From positions 19,153,419 through 19,217,418 of the forward strand of contig OY987243.1 in NCBI GenBank assembly GCA_963920765.1: a stretch of 64,000 nucleotides of DNA, read 5' to 3'. A model generated the notes under the pieces. The model searched no databases, was not told where the DNA came from, and saw only the letters and a program-made list of their open reading frames with translations. Below are positions 11,944 to 21,754 of the stretch, one piece after another (position 1 is the stretch's first letter; every line of letters begins with the position of its first letter). A program made the position numbers and the translations under genes. The DNA is from Ulota crispa. Its lineage: Eukaryota; Streptophyta; Bryopsida; Orthotrichales; Orthotrichaceae.

Positions 11944-12747
11944 CCCCTCACCGCCCAAGAGGCCCAAAACTGTCCATCACTGCATTTTCATTTGGAAATG
12001 ACTGATTTTCTTGAAGGTTGAAGATTGATTTTAGAGGTTTTTTTTTAAATATTCTTATGAAGTCTTGTTTTAGTATCAAAAATCTGATTTTGAAAATGAA
12101 TGATTATGATTTGTCTATTCAAGATTTTGTGCAAAGGTGTCCATTGCAAATTTTCACTTTTTAGTGTTGAGAGCTCTTGGAAATGAGCCTCAAGTACACT
12201 AGAACTTGGAGAAACAATCATATTAGAAACTTAATTAAAAAAGTTGTAGAGTAGATTTTAAGAAGCCATAAATTGATTAGGGTTACACATGTTGTACTTT
12301 ACATACTCATTTTTTGTGATATTCTCAATTGTAACACTACAAGGAAATGGTGTCCAAATTGCCATGCCTTAATTGACTAAATGTGTCCAAATTGACAAAA
12401 AAGTGTCCTAATTGACAAAAAAAATGTCCTAATTGACATGTCCCAATTGACAAAAAATGACCAAATTGGCAGTGTTCCCTTGTAGTGTGAATTTTAGATG
12501 TGAAAAGAGGATTGGAAGACTTCAAATCACTTTCACAGTTTTAACACCCACGTGATCAAATGTTATAATCTTTCAATCCATAAGTGATATTGTTGTGTTT
12601 TCTTTTCCTATATGCTCTCTAACATATCTACTTTGAAAGTGTATGGCTATAATTTAAAAAAAATTAATGCAACTCATCAAAATGTTGCCATTTTGTTCAT
12701 CCAAGAGCAGATTCTGAGATACCCAAAAGTCCATGGGCGGTGAGGGG
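11944..12747. mobile_element. TTAA-flanked piggyBac-like MITE, 804 bp, hosting a CACTA-ended insertion
   Basis: The ends are CCCCTCACCGCCCAAG and the complement of CCCCTCACCGCCCATG, with TTAA at 11940-11943 and 12748-12751. The interior is shared with 31320-31961, 51605-52190 (reverse) and 63653-64000 (reverse). A 153-bp element at 12335-12487 interrupts it, which explains its extra length over the 642-bp sister at 31320. Confidence 0.85.
12335..12487. mobile_element. miniature element with CACTA-type ends, nested
   Basis: It begins CACTACAAGGAAA and ends with the complement (TTCCCTTGTAGTG). The inside is short repeats of 'gtcctaattgacaaaa' and its complement. CACTACAAG is the classic end of plant CACTA (En/Spm) transposons. 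The flanking triplets are TAA and TGA, so no exact 3-bp duplication is visible. Similar units are at 13956-14074 and 55604-55733. Confidence 0.65.
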
Positions 12748-12766
12748 TTAATCCAGGCCACCTTAA

Positions 12767-13534
12767 CCCCTAAGCGTCTTGCTAAGAAATTTTAGCATAT
12801 CTCCAAAATGAAACCTTCAACGCATTTCCCAAGTTTTTGGAAAGTTGAACAAGTAATCACATAATCCAAACCGGTCATTCTATACCCAACTATAAATCAA
12901 ATTTTTTTGACCAATTTGATTTCACATCCAAGTAAATTTGCAAAATCCCCACCATTGAGAATCTCATGTTTTCCAATTTGGGCAACAATTCAAAATATGG
13001 ATTTTGGACTTTCATGTAATATTTTCTCAAAAAAAAGATTTACCTAATGGCTGATCCCATGAGATTGTGTCTTGCTATACTTGATGGAAAAATAAACTCC
13101 ACAAATGGATAAAAACTCCAAAAGATATGGTCACTCAAAGTAGCTAGATTCCACTAGCTCCTTACTTTAGAGCTATAAAAACCTTGCCCAAATCAAGAAA
13201 AGAAAAGTGACACGTCACTAAACTTCTCCCTTGTACAATACGAGACATGAGAGCACCCATCCCATTTTCTCTGTAAGCCGCTCCCTTTGTTTGCCCAAAG
13301 ACATTCTTCTCCTAATTGTTGAAAAAATAGAATATTTTCCATATTCCATGTAGAATCTAGAACAAAGGAGGCGCTTCAAGGAACAACAAGCCGATCAAAA
13401 ATGTTTCTTGAACTAACAACTCCATTTGGACTTGACTGGCACACCAATATTTGAGCTAAAAATGCATGTTTTGTATACTTTCACACCTCCAAGCACCTCC
13501 TTTGGCCATATTGGGCTCTTTGGTCCTTTAGGGG
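12767..13534. mobile_element. TTAA-flanked MITE, 768 bp
   Basis: It starts CCCCTAAGCGTC after TTAA (12763-12766) and ends GGTCCTTTAGGGG before TTAA (13535-13538). It sits 15 bp from the previous TTAA element. Only about eight terminal bases are perfectly inverted, so the pairing of these two ends is likely rather than certain. Confidence 0.65.
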
Positions 13535-13955
13535 TTAAAAGTGGTAAATCCACTTTTGTCCACAATTAGCTTAAAAGTGGTAATTGGTAAGAGTTAAAAG
13601 TGTTTATAACCACTTTTAATCATTTTTTCATTTGTATTGGTGCCCACAAGCTTATTTGATTCAAACAGGCAAATATTTTTTATTGCAAATCACCTTTCAA
13701 AAACAAATTGGTGATGGACTTGCAATATATGTCTTTCTCCTATCCAAAAAGGGAAAATTTGAACTCCACAAATGCAGTATTTGAGAATAGTGTGGCAACA
13801 CCTCCCTTCCAATCAAGCAGGATTCAAATTGCTACTTGACCAGCTTCCAACCAGCCTCAAATGTAGTCTAGTGGTTGTAATTGTCAAACACAATAGCAAA
13901 ACCATTACCCTCCAAGTATGGTGTGTGCATGACTTTGTGGTCCATCTAAACTTGA

Positions 13956-14074
13956 CACTACAAAAGAAAGTTGTTAACTTGGACATCTTTTTGTCACTTT
14001 GAACATTTTAATGTCACTTTAGACACAGTTAGTCAAATTGAATGTGTCAATTCAAGCATTGTTTTCTTGTAGTG
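13956..14074. mobile_element. 119-bp miniature element with CACTA-type ends
   Basis: CACTACAAAAGAAAG at the left and TTTTCTTGTAGTG at the right. The interior carries scattered 'tgtcactttgaaca' and 'gtcaaattgaatgtgtcaa' units in inverted arrangement. No clear target duplication. Confidence 0.55.
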
Positions 14075-14239
14075 ATACACGCAAGCTGGAGAGCATGGCT
14101 AGGCAAAATCCGACACAAGGCCAATTGGCAAATGTCATCTTGGACTACAATGGTTGGCAAAGAAGTGGGGTATGGTGGAATGGAAAATATTTGCAAAGAA
14201 GTGGTGAACCCCATACACAAGTGGTGTATCCATCCAAAC

Positions 14240-14479
14240 AACGCTATTTTATGAGCGTAAAACAATGAGCCCATGCAAAGTGAGCCAAGATTTTGTGAGC
14301 TAACACCAATTGTGAACTCAAAATTAATAGAATTTTTTTAAAATAGTAAGTTTTTCAAGAGATGGATGTTTATAATGCACATTTACAATGACCTATGTGC
14401 ACGTTTATAGGTGAAATCTAATATTTTGATTATAAATCTAGGCTCATAGCTCATGTATTCCTGCTCATGATTTAGCATT
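14240..14479. mobile_element. 240-bp inverted-terminal MITE ('GCTATTTTGTGAGCG' family), copy 1
   Basis: The left end is AACGCTATTTTATGAGCG and the right end is the complement of GAATGCTAAATCATGAGC. The sister at 54596-54834 has cleaner ends (AATGCTATTTTGTGAGCG) and the same length and interior order. Superfamily unassigned. Confidence 0.7.
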
Positions 14480-14676
14480 CCTCATTATCATCCAAAGACT
14501 TAAAAGTGGTATATCACCAAGCTTAAAAGTGGTAAATATTTATAGATTTCCACTTTAAGGTGCCCTGGGTTAATCCGTTACTTCCCGATGTTATGTGTTG
14601 CTCACAAATATATGAAGGAAAGGAGTTAAATCTTCTTATTATCCTCTAAGCTTAGTCCGATTCACTTACCGTCCCA

Positions 14677-14715
14677 TGCAGCAGTAGTTCCTCCATGAAA
14701 GGGAACACTGCTGCA
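14677..14715 (-). ncRNA. strong hairpin inside the snoRNA transcription unit
   Basis: TGCAGCAGT-a-GTTCC pairs with GGAACACTGCTGCA around a 10-base loop, giving 14 perfect pairs with one bulged A. It lies about 120 bases downstream, in minus-strand sense, of the C/D snoRNA. It could be an RNA-processing (RNase III) stem, part of an H/ACA RNA or a chance structure. Strand is assigned only from the neighbouring snoRNA. Confidence 0.4.
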
Positions 14716-14834
14716 GATTCGGTAGAGGACAGCAACATTTTCTAAGCTCACATTACCATCCCATACACTTCATCCCCCTGACTCGCAATTGAGAAGTGCG
14801 GTGGCAACATTGTAAAACAGATTTAGTCCCGCGA

Positions 14835-14935
14835 AGAAGCAGACGTCAGATAGGAGCGAAAGACTAATTTCTGAAATTAATCAAGGCCGCAGTCCGGCTC
14901 ATTTGAACTATGCTAAGCATCACTCGTCTGCTTCT
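14835..14935 (-). ncRNA. C/D box snoRNA guiding 2'-O-methylation of 25S rRNA
   Basis: Minus-strand layout: terminal stem strand AGAAGCAGACG, box C (GTGATGC, 14923-14917), body, an 18-base guide (14867-14850), box D (CTGA, 14849-14846), then the closing strand CGTCTGCTTCT read on plus at 14925-14935. The 11-bp terminal stem is perfect. The guide is complementary to the highly conserved large-subunit rRNA segment AUAGGGGCGAAAGACUAA, with 17 Watson-Crick pairs and one G-U pair. By the box D+5 rule it would methylate the second G of GGGG. Box C differs from RUGAUGA at the last base. No convincing C'/D' pair is seen. A telo-box/TATA promoter lies about 1 kb upstream. Confidence 0.82.
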
Positions 14936-15870
14936 TCTCACCACAAATTATACATCATAGGATTGCAAGGTCACAGATCGTCCTAGTCAAATGTGTGGTC
15001 ATCAATATGGGTTTCAGAGTTAACCATAATTTGATTGATCATCACAGAACTTGTCAAAGACAGCGAGAATCTACAAGCATGTGGAATAGTAGGGACAAGT
15101 GCTGACTTTATCCATAAGTTCGTCACAGGTAGACAAATATCCCATGGTGATCTAACCAGTATCCTACGAAAGACAAAGACTTTAGTATTCAACGAATCAT
15201 CACGCGACAATGCCACTTAATTGTATCCTCGTTACTATTATGACATCGTCGTCTTTTCCACACATACTTCACCCAACACAACGAAATCTCGGACCAACAA
15301 AACTGTCGCATCGTAGTTTAACATGATTTCTCACCAGTTTGAGAAACCAGCTGATATCAACGCATTTTTTTCTCTGAAGAGAAACAGCCCTAACCTCCAA
15401 GGGAAGGTGATTAAGGTCCCTGTCCGCTTCAACGAGAAAGGATAACTGATAACGAAAATAGATGCTTCTAAGAGAGATTAAATGCCACCGACAGTCACTT
15501 GCTGTGGAATACTAAGAGCAAATCTGAACTCGATCAGAAGGATGCATGCAACATACATAACATACAATACACCAAAGATTTCGCCACCCTCCAATAACGT
15601 CATAAAATAAACAGCTCGCCAGTGGCACTAATCAGTACTCTTTTGCGATGAACTTGAAAACCCTAGTTGATAGCCAAAAGAAAACGAAATCGGATCACCA
15701 CCAGGCGACGGTTTTCAATGCATCATCGATTCCGTAATCGACACGCTCCGTTAGCACAAGTCCAGCATCACCATTCACCGAAACGAACGAGCTTAATCCA
15801 ATGACGACAAGACACCGGAACAGAGTCGCTGAGAGCCGCAACTTTAGAAATGCAGAACGCGCAAAACCAC
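14936..15870 (-). ncRNA. probable non-coding host transcript of the snoRNA (extent uncertain)
   Basis: The sequence between the telo-box/TATA promoter (15871-15894) and the snoRNA has higher GC than the repeats around it, and contains no repeat family and no convincing coding frame. The longest minus frame (15695-15949, 84 codons) starts upstream of the predicted TATA. Two further GTGATGA (box C) matches on minus lie near 15043 and 15196 but lack a matching box D and terminal stem. Plant snoRNAs are often made from such promoters as polycistrons. Confidence 0.4.
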
Positions 15871-15894
15871 ATATAATGGGGGCAATTAGGGTTT
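15871..15894 (-). promoter_or_regulatory. telo-box plus TATA promoter of the snoRNA unit
   Basis: On the minus strand AAACCCTAA (15894-15886) is followed about 9 bases later by ATTATAT (15877-15871). Telo-boxes just ahead of TATA are characteristic of plant snoRNA and ribosomal-protein promoters. Here they point toward the C/D snoRNA. Confidence 0.6.
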
Positions 15895-16078
15895 GGGAAT
15901 GATTCTCGTCGGCGTTGACGACGTCTGTACACCTAGATGAGGATGTCAATATGAACGATTTTCGTCAGTGAAGATGATTTCTGTTCATCCGGTCTTGCCT
16001 TTGCTTGGGGAATAAAATGCGCCTAGGCAGCACGCGGGCACTGAGGCATTCGAGGAGATTCTAAAAGTATACTGTTAA

Positions 16079-16289
16079 CCTGTGAAGGGCCGTTGGGCTC
16101 TAGAGATTCGGTACTAAATACGGTTGCCACCAATATCCAGAAGTTTGAATTAGTTGGTAATTAAGTATTACAACCATACATATTGAAGGGCTGTACAATG
16201 GTGGGTGCATAATTTTTTTGGAAAGCCCTCAGAGCAACTCAAATACAACTGTACATACAGTCACAGATGGCCGATGGGCCGTTCAAGGG
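16079..16289 (-). mobile_element. short TTAA MITE (224-bp subfamily), reverse copy
   Basis: TTAA at 16075-16078 and 16290-16293. The interior is the reverse of the copies at 36426-36649 and 61015-61238 ('tacaacccttcaatatgtatgattgtaac', 'gggctttccaaaaaaattatgca'). At 211 bp it is slightly shorter. The outer bases have drifted to CCTGTGAAGGGCC. Confidence 0.8.
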
Positions 16290-16551
16290 TTAAGCCTTTA
16301 GTTGAGTGCGTCACAGGTATTAAACGCCCGAGGGCGTAACGCAACCCAGGGCTTAAGACAGCGTTAAGCCATGCCCGTTTCTCTCTCGTGTCTCTCGGTG
16401 TGAGTTCAATCTTGTCAGCACACAACGATTTCAGGTGCTTAACAATGCCATGCACAATTAAGTTTTTAATTGTGCGATACACAATTAACAAGAATTTGCT
16501 GCTCTATTAAACGTGTCAGTTCCTATATGCAGAAACCTCAGCAAGGCTTAA

Positions 16552-16794
16552 TCCCTAAGCGCCTAGCTCATGATCTAGGATTTAGTTACCAAGCGGGGAT
16601 GCTTGGGTTTTAATGGTCATTGGAAAACCAAAGTACAACTTCTCCCTTGACGTCACATCTTCATAACTGTATAATAGTATCCTAGTCCGACCCTCTCCCT
16701 CTACACTTAGGATTTAGGGGTTGAAATGTTGACATAAGTAAAAGCCTTTTCTAGATTATGAGCGACAGCATCCCGTCGATGGGTCGTTTAGGGG
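16552..16794. mobile_element. TTAA-flanked MITE, 243 bp
   Basis: It begins TCCCTAAGCGCC after TTAA (16548-16551) and ends GTCGTTTAGGGG before TTAA (16795-16798). Inverted segments around 'ctcatgatctagg' and 'ctagattatgag' extend the terminal repeat. Distinct interior. Confidence 0.7.
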
Positions 16795-16925
16795 TTAATA
16801 GCTCCAGGTAACTTTTGACTTTTGGATGAACGGATCAAGTTCTTTATTCCAACGGTCACCTGTCTCATCCTCTTACATCCAAAACCTTTCCATTTTCCCA
16901 GTGCATTATCGATCAAATGCCTTAT

Positions 16926-17533
16926 CATACTAACTTACCGGTACTAAAATCACAAGGCCTTTGTTGTATCACCCATGCACCTCTATAATATCATATATGC
17001 ACCTTTGTAATATCACATATGTAATATTTGTGATATCATACTACTAAAATCTTTGTGAGTTTTGTAATATCACATCTTGACCTTTGTAATATCACATATC
17101 CAAGATTGTGATATTATCACATAGATACAATTTGAAGACTTACTAAATTTTTTACTTTGCATCCTATCAAATACATGAAAATCCTAATAAAATCCCAATG
17201 GTGAATGCATAGCGTAGCAAGTGTCAACCGCTAGTCATGCTACTAAAATCACAAGGACCTCTTTAATATCACATACGTGACCTCTGGAACATCACATATC
17301 CACCACACATGTATCATACTACTAAAGTTACAATGATTTTGTAATATTACATCATTCTTTACCTTTGTAATATAACATCTCCAATCTCTATGATATTATA
17401 GATGTAATCACATTGACCTATGTAATATCACATGGACTTATTGCTAAATTTCCTTTGCATTCAATCTAACATATAAAAATCTTAGTAGAATTCCATTGGT
17501 GAATGCATAGCATAGCAAGCGCCAACCACTAGT
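16926..17533. repeat. two-copy tandem duplication, about 300 bp per copy
   Basis: Copy 1 (about 16926-17236) and copy 2 (about 17237-17533) both run from 'catactactaaaatcacaagg' to 'gaatgcatagcgtagcaag...cgctagt'. Each is filled with 'tttgtaatatcacat' phrases. Diverged, non-coding. Confidence 0.7.
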
Positions 17534-17538
17534 ATTTT

Positions 17539-18689
17539 AGGGAAAATCTCATGGATACCCCTAAAATTTGCTATGTTTGCATAAATATCCCTGCTTTTTC
17601 AGAAATTGCACATATACCCTTGGATTATGATATTTAGGCATTTCTTTGTTGTGCTTGTACCACGGCTTGTACTTCCTTCATGATCAATGTCAGAGAAGTG
17701 AATGTAATGAAACAAAAAAGGAGCAATGTGTGCACAAAGGAAGAAGGGGAAGGGTGATGGCACAATCAGGGTACCCAAAAAGGACTGCTTAATTCCGATT
17801 TGGCCATACCCATGATACTTCTGCTATTTATTACGTTTTATTAGAGAGTGCTATGTCCTCAAATTTTTGGCAAGAAGTTCCTTAAACTTGTAGATTAGTA
17901 GAAATAAAAAAACACACGTTTTCAACTAATGAATGCTATCATGTCCAAATGAGCAATTTTGTAAGAAGTTTTGGAATTGTCTCATTTCATCAAAATGAAG
18001 TAAAGGACTAATCCAAACTACAAATCTGGTTAGTAGGAATTAGGTTAATACATTTATAGTTGTGCAAGCTTCTATGGTCCATGAATTTAAAGTGTATTAG
18101 TCCATACATTATTAAAACTAGTTGTGGTGAATTCTTTTAGGGGCATTTCATGCAAGTTTTCCACGTCCAATAAAGAACATTAAAACTTTGTAAATTTTCT
18201 TTTTAAGTGGCAAAAGCATGCATATATGCTTGTTTCTAGGTACACATATGGTCAAAATTATAAAAATGTTAATAGTTCATTTTAGGGAGCCATTGTAAAT
18301 TACAAGTCAAAAAAAGGCCTGATCATGACATTTGGGTTCTAATCACTTTTATGGTGTGAAAAAAAATCAAAAAAGTCCTTTTGATGGAAGGAACACTTTC
18401 TAGATGAATATCTTAAAGTAAGGAAAGCTTAAGAAAAATGTCTCATCACTTGCAAGTTCAATTTTTTTCTTACACAAAAATAATCTGGACTCACAAGTCA
18501 AGAGTCCTATATGGAGGTCTAGGGAGGCCATATTGGGGTACCCTAATTGTGCTATCACTTGAAAGTAGCATGCACAACAAAATAAACGTCTGAATTTTTG
18601 GTCATAGGATATTTGTGCAATTTCTAAAAAAGCAAGGGTATCTATGCAAATATTGCATACTTTAGGGGTATCCATGATTTTTTTCCTAT
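17539..18689. mobile_element. long member of the 'ttcatggataccc' inverted-repeat family
   Basis: The terminal parts (17539-17730 and 18540-18689) are those of the 300-bp copies at 23550, 35857 and 37678: 'agggaaaatctcatggatacccct' at the left and its complement at the right. The middle 800 bp is unrelated to the short copies. It could be a longer parent-like form or a later insertion. No transposase frame is visible. Confidence 0.55.
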
Positions 18690-18695
18690 ATCTAA

Positions 18696-19035
18696 CCCTT
18701 GAATGCTTGGCTGGTCCTTGGAGCTCTCCAACTAGAGTTGCTCTACAATGATGTGGAATGTGTCCACATAATATAATAGTGTTTTCAAAAGTGCAAAGGT
18801 CAATAGGGCATGCTGCCCTCACAAAAACTTCAAGTAGAATAGCATGGAATCTAACATTGTTCTTATGAATCTTCTCACATATTGAAGTTTTTAAAATTTG
18901 AGGAAATTCAATGAGGCCATTTTTGATATTCCATGATGGAGCATATCTCCATGATTACTTCTAAAAAAGATTGGATAAAAATTTCCTTTTTCCCATCTTA
19001 CAAGGTATTTCTTGGGCCCCTTGCACATTTAGGGG
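18696..19035. mobile_element. TTAA-type MITE, 340 bp
   Basis: It begins CCCTTGAATGCTTGG after CTAA (a one-base change from TTAA) and ends CACATTTAGGGG before TTAA at 19036-19039. The interior matches 769-1066 and 50110-50464. Confidence 0.7.
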
Positions 19036-19287
19036 TTAAAATTTCTCCCTTTTTTAGAGTCCTATAATGCCATAAAAGGGCCCTTTGGAATCTAAAGTAT
19101 TGATTATTGTTGCAAGCTTGGTAAGAAGCATAGTCCTTTGTTAACAAGGCAAAAAATCCTCCCAACTCACCAAGATTGAGTTGAGATTGCTATGAATTTT
19201 CTTTTACAAATGATGTGGTTTTAACAGTGTCAAAGAATCAAAAGTATTTACTACCTTCAAATAATTTCCTAGCATTTTGTATAGAGG

Positions 19288-20124
19288 GGTGATTGCAAGA
19301 AACACTTGTACTACATTTTGTCCCGTCTCCCACGGGTGGGAGGTAATGGGCTTGTATCTTTTGCATAACAAGTTTTTTTGATCTGAAATATCAAAGTAAG
19401 GTGAACATCAAAGTTATTGATGTTCAATAATTTTTGCGGTTTTTTTTTAAATTATTTTACTATTTTTAAACAACCCCCAAATAGGTGTCTACCTAGGCCA
19501 TTTTGGGGGTTTTTAGTACTACATTGGGTCTGAAAAAGCAAACTTGCTGCCACAAATCAGGGTAATGATTTAGAAAGCATCATTACAAAGATCTGTAGAC
19601 CACTTTTACAAAACTCAAGATCCTCTACCCTGTACACTGTCTCAAAGCAGACATCGTATCTCCCTGCATTGGTGAAAAAAAAAACTTCCTCCAAAAAGTA
19701 CTTGCATCACTTCAAGCCAATTGAAGAGATAAAAAATGGCAATTTTTTGTTTTAAATTTTAAATTTTTTTTGTAATTACTAAAATTGAAAACATGGCAGC
19801 CTAAAAATTATGGTAATTTCTGCTCCACATGCCTATGTAGTACTCCCCTTCATTTACTGGCATTACATAGTACCACTAACCACTAACATCATTTAAGGAT
19901 GTGAATTTCTTTTCATCCATTTATTGAATTGCCATTATTGATAATTGACCTTCCTAAATGACATACCACGTGCCTCATTCTCAATAGATTTGGGATGGGA
20001 GGGACGACTTAGACTTCCACTGCAAGGATGCTGTGTAGTACATGTAATACAAGTAGCACTGCTAGTATTACACCCAAAAAGAGGCATTTTGAGATAAAAT
20101 TGTGAAGTGTTTCTTGCAACTACC
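19288..20124. mobile_element. 837-bp inverted-terminal element ('TTGCAAGAAACACTT')
   Basis: The left end is GGTGATTGCAAGAAACACTT and the right end is the complement of GGTAGTTGCAAGAAACACTT, a near-perfect 20-bp TIR. TAGAG occurs beside both ends and may be the target duplication, though one extra G on the left leaves the exact border open. Non-coding interior. Confidence 0.65.
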
Positions 20125-20269
20125 TAGAGATCTATTAGGATTTGCTAATGATTACTAGATGTTTGTATCATTCTTAGTGAAATTAATAGTATTCATTAGT
20201 ATGAATTAATGGTCTTTGGTTGGTCTTTTTGAAGCCATTGCATCATATTACAACTTTTTTCTTGTTTAA

Positions 20270-20624
20270 CCCTTGAGCGCCAGGGTTTTTTTTTCAGCGA
20301 CACTTAATGCAGTGTTGTCCTTGCAACATTGGGCTATATTTAGAGGGAAGGCTTGTCATGGGCCAAAATTTGTCAAAGGTGGCAACCAAAAAAATGGTTG
20401 CTGAGCGCCTAATCGACATTATACTGTCCATGGGCCCACAAGCTTTATCTTACTTTTTTTCTCAATCCATACGGTGAAAACAGTCATGGTTGGTCCCCAT
20501 CAGTGAAGGTAGTCCTTTTTCAAATCTTGCGATTACTGTTTTTGGATGTAATTTTCGAAGCTATGGTGGCCATCAAACCCTCCATTTTCTCCTAAATCCT
20601 AAAATAATTCTGGGCGCTTAGGGG
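20270..20624. mobile_element. TTAA-flanked MITE, 355 bp
   Basis: The ends are CCCTTGAGCGCCAGGG and the complement of CCCCTAAGCGCCCAG, with TTAA at 20266-20269 and 20625-20628. Confidence 0.8.
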
Positions 20625-20821
20625 TTAACAAACAATTTTAATGGTTTTAGTGGACACAAATCTGCACAAAAAATCACTCACGCAGGAGGTGTGTAAGCAT
20701 AAGTTAGAGGGCACAGAAAAGGAAAGGTGTAGAACGGGTAGAGGAAAATCATTTGACGAGTGTTGATTTGCTTCCAAATTTTAAATCATTAATGCTTCCT
20801 AGTGTCCAAATCATACCTTAA

Positions 20822-21750
20822 CCCCTAAATCCCTGAGTGTCCCCTCGGGGGGACAAATGGGATTTTGGGCAGGTACCTGCAGCTTCAATTTTTGTTTTGA
20901 TTTTTTGAAACTTATTTTGAAGATAGGAAAACACATTAGTTTTTGGGAAATATAATTTTTATTCCAATCCATGCCCAAAAGCAAAAGTTGTGCATAGATA
21001 AGCAAAATTTTATGCAAATTGGATAGCAAATTTTTTTTACAAAAACTTGAATTTTTTTTATTTTTGTTTTATTTCTCATAGGTTATAGTTTTGTCTACAT
21101 TTGAAGCTTTGATCCATTTCATTTGGACTGGTTTTGAGAAAGTTATGGACAATCTTGTTTTTCGGGCAGTTCAAGCATCTTCTTGAAAAAATAACTTATA
21201 AACTTCATTTTTGAATGCAAGTTTAACATTTTTTCAACAAAAATTGTTGAAAAGGTTGAAGTTTGCTTGCTAGAACAATCTCACCATTGGGATTATTGAG
21301 TTTCAATTCCATTGCAAGGTTATTAACAATTTAAGTTTTTGTTCAATCTCATACTGTCTTCTACCTAATGTTTTTTTTAAGAATGAAAATTAAGTATTTT
21401 TTGTTTTTGATTTTTTTCCAAAGATTCTCAACTCAAGTTTTCACTTTAAAAAAATACACCTCAAAATTTTGTGGTGCAAAAATTTTAAGTTAAAAAAGTT
21501 CAAAGTCAAATAGTCTAATCATGCAAGGTGCAAAAAAGTTTGTTTTTTATACTTTGAATGCAAATATCATGCAATCTGTGCTATCAAAGTTTTTGAATTT
21601 TTATTTCCACATTCTTATACTAGTATAGTATAAGATCCCACAGTTAGATATGCAAAAAGACCAATTTTCAAATTTTATTTTTTTTCTTTACAATAAAAAT
21701 GGCAATTTTGAATGTTTTTTGACAAAATAAAGGCCCCAGGGATTTAGGGG
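20822..21750. mobile_element. TTAA-flanked piggyBac-like MITE, 929 bp
   Basis: The ends are CCCCTAAATCCCTGAG and the complement of CCCCTAAATCCCTGGG, with TTAA at 20818-20821 and 21751-21754. Same size class as 7056-7975. AT-rich, non-coding. Confidence 0.85.
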
Positions 21751-21754
21751 TTAA

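Noticed and set aside
14983-15049. Second C/D snoRNA (GTGATGA near 15043, CTGA near 15020)
   Set aside because: No terminal stem, no final box D, and only an 8-base rRNA match, which is chance level.
15160-15205. Third C/D snoRNA (GTGATGA near 15196)
   Set aside because: Only CTGG/CTGT where box D is needed, and no flanking stem.
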